64,000 nt of DNA, from NCBI RefSeq assembly GCF_003710105.1, contig NZ_CP033325.1, positions 2,542,001 through 2,606,000 on the forward strand, in the 5' to 3' direction. This DNA is from Georgenia faecalis. Lineage in GTDB: Bacteria; Actinomycetota; Actinomycetes; Actinomycetales; Actinomycetaceae. The position numbers were made by a program, and so were the translations under genes. Below the pieces are notes generated by a model that had not been told where the DNA came from, did no database searches, and worked only from the letters and a program-made list of their open reading frames with translations. Below, one piece after another: positions 58,774 through 64,000 of the stretch. How positions within the stretch are numbered: the first letter of the stretch is position 1; every line of letters begins with the position of its first letter.

Positions 58774-60293
58774 GAGGCGATCTCCTTCACGCTCGTCGGC
58801 AGCTCCGGCGCCTGGCGCAGCAGCGGACCGCCCCAGATCTCCTCGAGCATCCGCTCGAGGACGCCGCCCACGCGGTACAGCCGCTCGTCCTGGCGGGCGG
58901 GCGCGAGCACCTGGAACCCGACGGGCAGGCCGTCGTCGCTCAGGCCGCTGGGCAGCGACAGCCCCGGCACCCCGGCGAGGTTCGCCGGGATGGTCGCGAT
59001 GTCGTTGAGGTACATGGCCATGGGGTCGTCGAGCTTCTCGCCGAACCGGAAGGCCGTCGTCGGCGCCGTGGGCGAGACGAGGACGTCCGCCTGGGCGAAG
59101 GCCGCCGCGAAGTCGCGCTGGATGAGGGTGCGGACCTTCTGGGCGCTGCCGTAGTAGGCGTCGTAGTACCCGGCGGACAGCGCGTACGTGCCGAGGATGA
59201 TCCGGCGCTTCACCTCGTCGCCGAACCCGGCGCCGCGGGTGGCGGCCATGACGCGCTCGGCGGTCAGCGGGCCGTCGGTCGGCTCGACCCGCAGGCCGAA
59301 GCGCATGCCGTCGAACTTCGCGAGGTTCGAGGACGCCTCGGCCGGGAGGATGAGGTAGTACGCCGCGAGGGCGTAGTCGAAGGACGGGCAGGAGACCTCG
59401 ACGATCTCGGCGCCGGCCTGGCGCAGGAGGTCCAGGGCCCCGTGGAAGCTGTTCCGCACACCGTCGTCGTAGCCGTCGGTGTCGAGCTCGCGGACCAGCC
59501 CGACCCGCATCCCGCGCAGGTCCTCCCCGCGCGCCGCGGCGGCGAAGGCGCCCACCGGGTCCGGCAGCGAGGTGGAGTCGCGCGGGTCGTGCCCGCCGAT
59601 GACCTCGTGGAGCAGCGCGGAGTCGAGGACGCTGCGGGAGACCGGCCCGGCCTGGTCCAGGCTCGAGGCGAGCGCGATGAGCCCGTACCGGGACACCCCG
59701 CCGTACGTGGGCTTGACGCCGACCGTGCCGGTGACGGCGGCCGGCTGGCGGATGGACCCGCCGGTGTCCGTCCCGATCGCCAGGGGCGCCTCGAAGGCGG
59801 CTACGGCGGCCGCCGAGCCGCCCCCGGACCCGCCCGGGATGCGGTCAAGGTCCCAGGGGTTGCGCGTGACGCCGTAGGCCGAGTGCTCGGTGCTCGAGCC
59901 CATGGCGAACTCGTCGAGGTTCGTCTTGCCGAGGATCGGCATCCCGGCGGCGCGCAGGCGCTCCACCAGGGTGGCGTCGTACGGCGGGACCCAGTTCTCG
60001 AGGATCTTCGAGCCGGCCGTGGTGGGCTGGCCCTTGGTGACGATGATGTCCTTGACGGCGATGGGCACGCCGGCCAGCGTCGCCAGCTCGTCCCCGCGGG
60101 CGCGGGCGGCGTCGACCTCGCGGGCCGTGGCCAGGGCCTCCTCGGCGTTGACGTGGAGGAAGGCGTGCACCGCGCCGTCCACCTCGGCCATCCGGTCGAG
60201 GTGGGCCTGCGTCACCTCGACGGCGGAGACGTCGCCGGCGCCCAGGCGCTGGGCCAGGTCGGCGGCGCTGGTGCGGGTGAGGTCGGCGCTCAT
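58770..60293 (-). CDS. gatA: Asp/Glu-tRNA amidotransferase subunit A
   Basis: A 507-residue amidase subunit that frees ammonia from glutamine for GatB. The Ser-cisSer-Lys triad is visible: Lys in [20 protein letters not shown], the cis-Ser in [15 protein letters not shown] and the nucleophile Ser in [12 protein letters not shown]. Length and start ([17 protein letters not shown]) match the family. It overlaps gatC and gatB by four bases each, giving fixed stoichiometry. Confidence 0.98.
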   Translation of the reverse strand: MSADLTRTSAADLAQRLGAGDVSAVEVTQAHLDRMAEVDGAVHAFLHVNAEEALATAREVDAARARGDELATLAGVPIAVKDIIVTKGQPTTAGSKILENWVPPYDATLVERLRAAGMPILGKTNLDEFAMGSSTEHSAYGVTRNPWDLDRIPGGSGGGSAAAVAAFEAPLAIGTDTGGSIRQPAAVTGTVGVKPTYGGVSRYGLIALASSLDQAGPVSRSVLDSALLHEVIGGHDPRDSTSLPDPVGAFAAAARGEDLRGMRVGLVRELDTDGYDDGVRNSFHGALDLLRQAGAEIVEVSCPSFDYALAAYYLILPAEASSNLAKFDGMRFGLRVEPTDGPLTAERVMAATRGAGFGDEVKRRIILGTYALSAGYYDAYYGSAQKVRTLIQRDFAAAFAQADVLVSPTAPTTAFRFGEKLDDPMAMYLNDIATIPANLAGVPGLSLPSGLSDDGLPVGFQVLAPARQDERLYRVGGVLERMLEEIWGGPLLRQAPELPTSVKEIAS

Positions 60294-60589
60294 GCGTCCT
60301 CCCCAAGGATCTGCGGGACGAGGAACCGGCCGTCGTCGCTGGCCGGGGCCCCGGCGAGCACGTCGGCCACCGGGAGCGGCTCGACGACGACGTCCGGGCG
60401 CATGACGTTCGTCAGCGGGATCGGGTGGCTGGTGGGCGGGACGTCCGCGGTGGCGATCTCGTTGACCCGGGTCACCGCGGAGGCGATGACGTCGAGCTCC
60501 CCGGCGAGGCGTTCGACCTCGGCGTCGGTGAGCTCGATCCGGGCCAGGGCGGCCACACGGGCGACCTCGGCGGAGGAGATGGTCGACAT
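60290..60589 (-). CDS. gatC: Asp/Glu-tRNA amidotransferase subunit C
   Basis: A 99-residue chaperone-like subunit that wraps around the GatA/GatB interface. The pattern [21 protein letters not shown], then [19 protein letters not shown] and the closing [13 protein letters not shown] is diagnostic. ATG 60589. It is the first gene of gatC-gatA-gatB. Confidence 0.96.
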   Translation of the reverse strand: MSTISSAEVARVAALARIELTDAEVERLAGELDVIASAVTRVNEIATADVPPTSHPIPLTNVMRPDVVVEPLPVADVLAGAPASDDGRFLVPQILGEDA

Positions 60590-60671
60590 GGCTGGCGAGT
60601 CTAGTGCCCGCACCTGCGCCGGCCGGCTCAGCGGCCGGCTCGCCGGCCGAGCGGCTCAGCCGGCGGCGAGC

Positions 60672-61079
60672 TCAGCCGGCGGCGAGCTCGGCGAGGAGCG
60701 CGTGCGCGTACGCGTCGGCCGCGTCCCGGGCCGCGGCGGTGCGCGGCTCGCCGTCGCCCTCCGCGACGCTCACCCAGAAGATGCCGTCGTCGTCGCGCTC
60801 CAGGCTGCGGAACGCCCCGCCGAGCAGGTCGCGGAGCTGGTCCTCCCGCGGGAGCCAGAGCGCCTGCTCCAGGCTCACCGAGTCCAGCGCCCACTCCGTC
60901 GTCCCGTTGAACCCGAGGATCGTGCCCGTGGGGTACTCCCGCGCCTCGACGGTCATCTCGGAGAGCGTGAACACCTCACCGGCCAGGTCGGGCGCCTCGA
61001 TGGTGAACTGGTCCCCGGCCAGCGGCGTCCAGCGCAGGCCGGCGTCGCGCAGTGCCCGGGCGAGGTCGAGGTCGATCAC
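60672..61079 (-). CDS. Conserved hypothetical protein (LGFNGTTEWALDSV type)
   Basis: A 135-residue acidic protein with IDLDLARALRDAGLRWTPLAG, FTLSEMTVEAREYPTGTI, LGFNGTTEWALDSVSLEQAL and WLPREDQLRDLLGGAFRSL. Very similar short proteins are frequent in actinobacteria; some are named pilus assembly CpaE, which the sequence does not support (no receiver or ATPase domain). A SUKH-like or other small regulatory fold is possible. GTG 61079 is the start. It lies upstream of gatC in the same direction, about 80 bases away. Confidence 0.75.
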   Translation of the reverse strand: MIDLDLARALRDAGLRWTPLAGDQFTIEAPDLAGEVFTLSEMTVEAREYPTGTILGFNGTTEWALDSVSLEQALWLPREDQLRDLLGGAFRSLERDDDGIFWVSVAEGDGEPRTAAARDAADAYAHALLAELAAG

Positions 61080-61170
61080 CCCGGCAGTATCGTCCCTTCC
61101 GGCGGCCGGGGGCGAGCGCACGGGTGACACGGGCACGACGCGGGATGCCCGGCTGGCCTAAGTTGGGCGC

Positions 61171-62427
61171 ATGCCGAGCGACGCGCGCCCCCCGATTCGG
61201 CTCGCGGTGCCCCGGGCGCTGCTGTGGGCCGGTGCTGCGCTCCTCGCCGCCCAGGCCACCGTCGTCGCCGCGCTCCTCACCATCGACTCGCTGCGCAAGC
61301 GCCGCGAACCCCCGCACGGGGAGTTCCCCCGCACCGAGCCCGCGACGGTCACCGTCGCCGGCTCCCAGGTGACGACGTACACGTACGGCGTCGACCTCTA
61401 CGACGCCATGCTCGCGGCCATCCGCGGGGCGAAGCACCACGTCTACTTCGAGAGCTACATCTGGAAGGGCGACGACACCGGACGGGAGTTCAAGGAGGCC
61501 CTCGTCGAGGCGGCCGCACGCGGCGTCCAGGTCTACGTCGTCTACGACGCCTTCGCCAACCTCGTCGTCGCCCCGAGCTTCCTGCGCTTCCCGGAGTCGC
61601 TGCACGTCCTGCGCTTCCCGATCATCCGGCCCGGCCTGCTCATGCTCAACCCCCGCCAGACCGGCCGCGACCACCGCAAGGTCCTCGTCGTCGACGGCGA
61701 GACCGGCTTCGTCGGCGGCTACAACATCGGCTCCCTGTACGCCACCCAGTGGCGCGACACCCACCTGCGCGTCGAGGGGCCGGCGGCGTGGGAGCTGGAG
61801 AGCGCCTTCGTCGTCTTCTGGAACGAGCACCGGCGCGAGCACCACCCCGAGCTGCCCGACGGCGGCGCCCGCTCGTGGGACGCCCGCATCCAGGCCGCCC
61901 GGAACTCGCCCTCCCGGCTGGTCTTCCCCATCCGGGGGCTCTACCTCGACGCCATCGGGCGGGCCCGCGAGCGCGTCCTCATCACCCAGGGCTACTTCAT
62001 CCCGGACCCGGAGATCCTCGCGGCCCTGCTCGCCGCGGCCCGCCGCGGCGCCGACGTGCGGGTGCTCGTGCCGGCGGTCTCCAACCACGTCGTCGCCGAC
62101 TGGCTGGCCCGCGGGCACTACGATCAGCTGTTGCGCGGTGGCGTGCGCCTGTGGCTCTACCAGGGCGCCATGGTCCACGCGAAGACCATGACGGTGGACG
62201 GCCGGTGGGCGACCGTCGGCACGACGAACATCGATCGGCTGTCCCTCACCGGCAACTTCGAGATCAACCTCGAGATCTTCGACCGCGACTTCGCGGCGCA
62301 CCTGGAGCAGGTCTTCGCCACCGACCTCACCAACGCCCATGAGCTCACCCTCGAGGAGTGGGAGCAGCGCTCGGTCCTGGCGCGTGTCAGCGAGCGCGTC
62401 CTGCGCCCACTCGCACCGCTGTTCTGA
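61171..62427 (+). CDS. Cardiolipin synthase-like phospholipase D family protein
   Basis: A 418-residue membrane-linked enzyme. One N-terminal helix (LLWAGAALLAAQATVVAALL) is followed by two HxKxxxxD motifs: DHRKVLVVDGETGFVGGYN (about residue 167) and VHAKTMTVDGRWATVGTTN (about 336). That arrangement, with SFTGNFEINL-like LSLTGNFEINLEI after the second, is typical of cardiolipin synthase ClsA/B-type proteins, which join phosphatidylglycerol units. There is one helix rather than two, so it may be a ClsB-like form. ATG 61171. Confidence 0.88.
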   Translation: MPSDARPPIRLAVPRALLWAGAALLAAQATVVAALLTIDSLRKRREPPHGEFPRTEPATVTVAGSQVTTYTYGVDLYDAMLAAIRGAKHHVYFESYIWKGDDTGREFKEALVEAAARGVQVYVVYDAFANLVVAPSFLRFPESLHVLRFPIIRPGLLMLNPRQTGRDHRKVLVVDGETGFVGGYNIGSLYATQWRDTHLRVEGPAAWELESAFVVFWNEHRREHHPELPDGGARSWDARIQAARNSPSRLVFPIRGLYLDAIGRARERVLITQGYFIPDPEILAALLAAARRGADVRVLVPAVSNHVVADWLARGHYDQLLRGGVRLWLYQGAMVHAKTMTVDGRWATVGTTNIDRLSLTGNFEINLEIFDRDFAAHLEQVFATDLTNAHELTLEEWEQRSVLARVSERVLRPLAPLF

Positions 62428-62457
62428 AAGGCCCGCTTGTCCTGAAAGGCCCCGCTC
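62423..62457 (+). repeat. Duplicated leader between the cls-like and transporter genes
   Basis: CTGAAAGGCCCGCTTGTC and CTGAAAGGCCCCGCTCGT lie head to tail across the cls-like stop and the transporter start. The second copy supplies the AAAGG ribosome site for GTG 62458; the first supplies the cls-like stop codon (TGA). Confidence 0.6.
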
Positions 62458-64000
62458 GTGCTCGATCTCCTCGCCAGCTCCCCCCTCCTCACCATCGCCG
62501 TCGTCATTGCCCTGGGCACCCTGCTCGGCGCGGTGCCCTTCGGGCCCGTGAAGTTCGGGGCGGCGGGAGCGCTGTTCGTCGGCCTCGCCGTCGGCGCCCT
62601 CGACCCGCGCCTCGGCGAGGGCCTGGGGCTCGCCCAGACCCTGGGGCTGGCGCTGTTCGTCTACACCGTCGGCCTGGCCGCCGGGACCGGGTTCTTCCGT
62701 GACCTGCGGGCCCAGCTGCCGCTCATGGCGAGCTCCGTCGTCGTCCTCGCCCTGCTCGCCGTCGCGCTCGTGGTGGCCGGCCCGCTCGTCGGCCTGGCCC
62801 CCGACCTCTCGGCCGGCACCTTCGCCGGTGCGCTCACCTCGACGCCGGCCCTCGCGGCCGCCGCCGACGCCGCCGGCAACGAGGAGCCCGCGGTCGGCTA
62901 CGCCCTGTCCTACCCCGTCGGCGTCGTCCTCACCATCGTCGTCGTCGCCCTCGTCCTCGCTCGGGGGTGGCGCGGGCGCCGCGACCCCGACCCGGTCGCC
63001 GGCGTCGGGCTCATCGACGTCAGCGCGGAGATCGACCACCCCGTGCGGCTCATCGACGTCCCCGGCTTCTCCTCGGTCCGGTTCTCCTACCTCTCCCGCG
63101 AGGGGACCACCCGGGTGGTCGAGGCCGAGGAGGAGCTCCGCGTCGGGGACCGCGTCGTCGTCGTCGGCCCCCGCCAGGCCGTCGAGGACGCCGTCGCCCA
63201 CCTGGGCCGCCGGGTCGACGAGCACCTCGCGCACGACCGCAGCGTGGTGAGCTTCCGCCGCTTCCTCGTCTCCGACCAGGCCGTCGCCGGGCGCACCGTC
63301 GGCGAGCTCGACATCCCCGGCCGGTTCGCCGGCGTCATCACCCGCGTCCGCCGCGGCGACCTCGACCTCCTCGCCTCCGAGGACCTCGTCCTCCAGCTCG
63401 GGGACCGGGTGCGGGTCGTCGTCCCCAACGACCAGCTCCGGGCGGTCGGCGCCCTGTTCGGGGACTCCGAGCGCAAGGTGAGCGAGATCGACGCCCTCTC
63501 CCTCGGTGGCGGGCTCGCCCTGGGCCTCGCCCTCGGCCTCATCACGCTGCCCCTGCCCGGCGGGGTGAGCTTCGCGCTCGGCTCCGCGGCGGGCCCGCTG
63601 GTGGTCGGCATGGTGCTCGGCCGCCTCGAGCGCACCGGCCCCATCGTCTGGGGCCTGCCCAACGCCGCCAACCTCACCATCCGCCAGCTCGGCCTGCTCC
63701 TCTTCCTCGGGGCCACCGGGCTGGCGTCGGGGCAGGCGTTCGCGGCCCAGGCCTTCACCGCGCAGGGGCTGCGCGTGGTGCTCACCGGCGCCGCCGTCGT
63801 CGTCCTGGCCGCCGTGCTGTTCATCCTCGCCGCCCGGCTGGTCGGCGCCAGCGCACCCCGGACGGCGGGGGCGCTGGCGGGGCTCGTCGGGCAGCCGGCG
63901 ATCCTCGCCTACGCCAGCGAGCGGGTCGTCGACGAGCGCGTGGAGTCCGGCTACGCCGCACTCTTCGCGCTGGGGATGATCGTCAAGATCGTCCTCGTCC
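62458..64000 (+). CDS. AspT/YidE-type membrane transporter, 3' end cut by window
   Basis: At least 514 residues of a putative anion or amino-acid exchanger with the family's symmetric plan. There are five or so N-terminal helices (LLTIAVVIALGTLLGAVPFG ... FVYTVGLAAGTGFF), then two cytoplasmic RCK/TrkA-C-like domains (about 180-345; FRRFLVSDQAVAGRTVGELD). A second membrane half follows, beginning about residue 345 (LSLGGGLALGLALGL) and containing NAANLTIRQLGLLLFLGATG. GTG 62458. It follows the cls-like gene by 30 bases and is probably co-transcribed. The C-terminus lies beyond base 64000. Confidence 0.88.
   Translation, partial: MLDLLASSPLLTIAVVIALGTLLGAVPFGPVKFGAAGALFVGLAVGALDPRLGEGLGLAQTLGLALFVYTVGLAAGTGFFRDLRAQLPLMASSVVVLALLAVALVVAGPLVGLAPDLSAGTFAGALTSTPALAAAADAAGNEEPAVGYALSYPVGVVLTIVVVALVLARGWRGRRDPDPVAGVGLIDVSAEIDHPVRLIDVPGFSSVRFSYLSREGTTRVVEAEEELRVGDRVVVVGPRQAVEDAVAHLGRRVDEHLAHDRSVVSFRRFLVSDQAVAGRTVGELDIPGRFAGVITRVRRGDLDLLASEDLVLQLGDRVRVVVPNDQLRAVGALFGDSERKVSEIDALSLGGGLALGLALGLITLPLPGGVSFALGSAAGPLVVGMVLGRLERTGPIVWGLPNAANLTIRQLGLLLFLGATGLASGQAFAAQAFTAQGLRVVLTGAAVVVLAAVLFILAARLVGASAPRTAGALAGLVGQPAILAYASERVVDERVESGYAALFALGMIVKIVLV

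Noticed and set aside
60672-61079. Naming the short protein CpaE (pilus assembly)
   Set aside because: It has no receiver or P-loop ATPase domain and is far too short. The name seems to be inherited annotation.

Overview
The window is high-GC DNA from an actinobacterium, most likely in the Micrococcales (a Cellulomonadaceae- or Bogoriellaceae-like genome; this placement is inference). The evidence is the very high GC content with GC-ending codons, frequent GTG starts, the core order prfB-ftsE-ftsX-M23 peptidase-smpB-ssrA, a tmRNA tag reading ADSKRTDFALAA, a DasR/NagR-type operator before nagB, and gatC-gatA-gatB.

Layout. 1-11.2 kb: the 5' part of nagB, HU, small enzymes, a BcrA-like ABC exporter pair, a secreted CAP-domain protein, a threonine aldolase and four tandem paralogues of a membrane-anchored PH-like protein. 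11.5-21.8 kb: a carbohydrate locus of GntR regulator, secreted DUF4185 protein, ABC importer (binding protein plus two permeases), SDR oxidoreductase, glucarate-dehydratase-like enolase-superfamily enzyme and six-hairpin glycosidase, facing a convergent SMP-30 lactonase. It reads as import and non-phosphorylative oxidation of an unknown sugar. 21.8-26.3 kb: a hydrolase, an FBP (FusB-like) protein behind a possible leader peptide, glutamate decarboxylase, tmRNA and a DoxX-like protein. 26.3-33.3 kb: DUF2207, smpB, M23 peptidase, ftsX, ftsE, prfB. 33.3-39.7 kb: an AlkZ-like protein, two MFS exporters (one with a probable CTG start), a lone prepilin peptidase, a LysR regulator and a CBU_0592-like membrane protein. 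40.1-45.2 kb: a bile-salt-hydrolase-like enzyme, a DedA/two-component operon, and a thioredoxin/DUF2892/Cys-rich set behind a CsoR/CstR-type operator.

45.2-54.9 kb is an accessory island. It has mixed composition, many unrecognised or broken genes, a small acidic protein coupled to DUF6338, a Sel1-like protein, a large serine recombinase, and two pieces that look like a CpaF/TadA ATPase gene. After it come RidA, a putative immunity protein, DoxX, gatCAB, a cardiolipin-synthase-like enzyme and an AspT/YidE-type transporter cut by the window end.

Two short dispersed intergenic repeat families stand out. One is built on a TGCCGAGTTCGCTAGTTC-like unit, at three loci that each contain a hairpin. 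The other is built on TTCTGCATGATCAC and has three copies. All calls come from reading the sequence; no database search was run.
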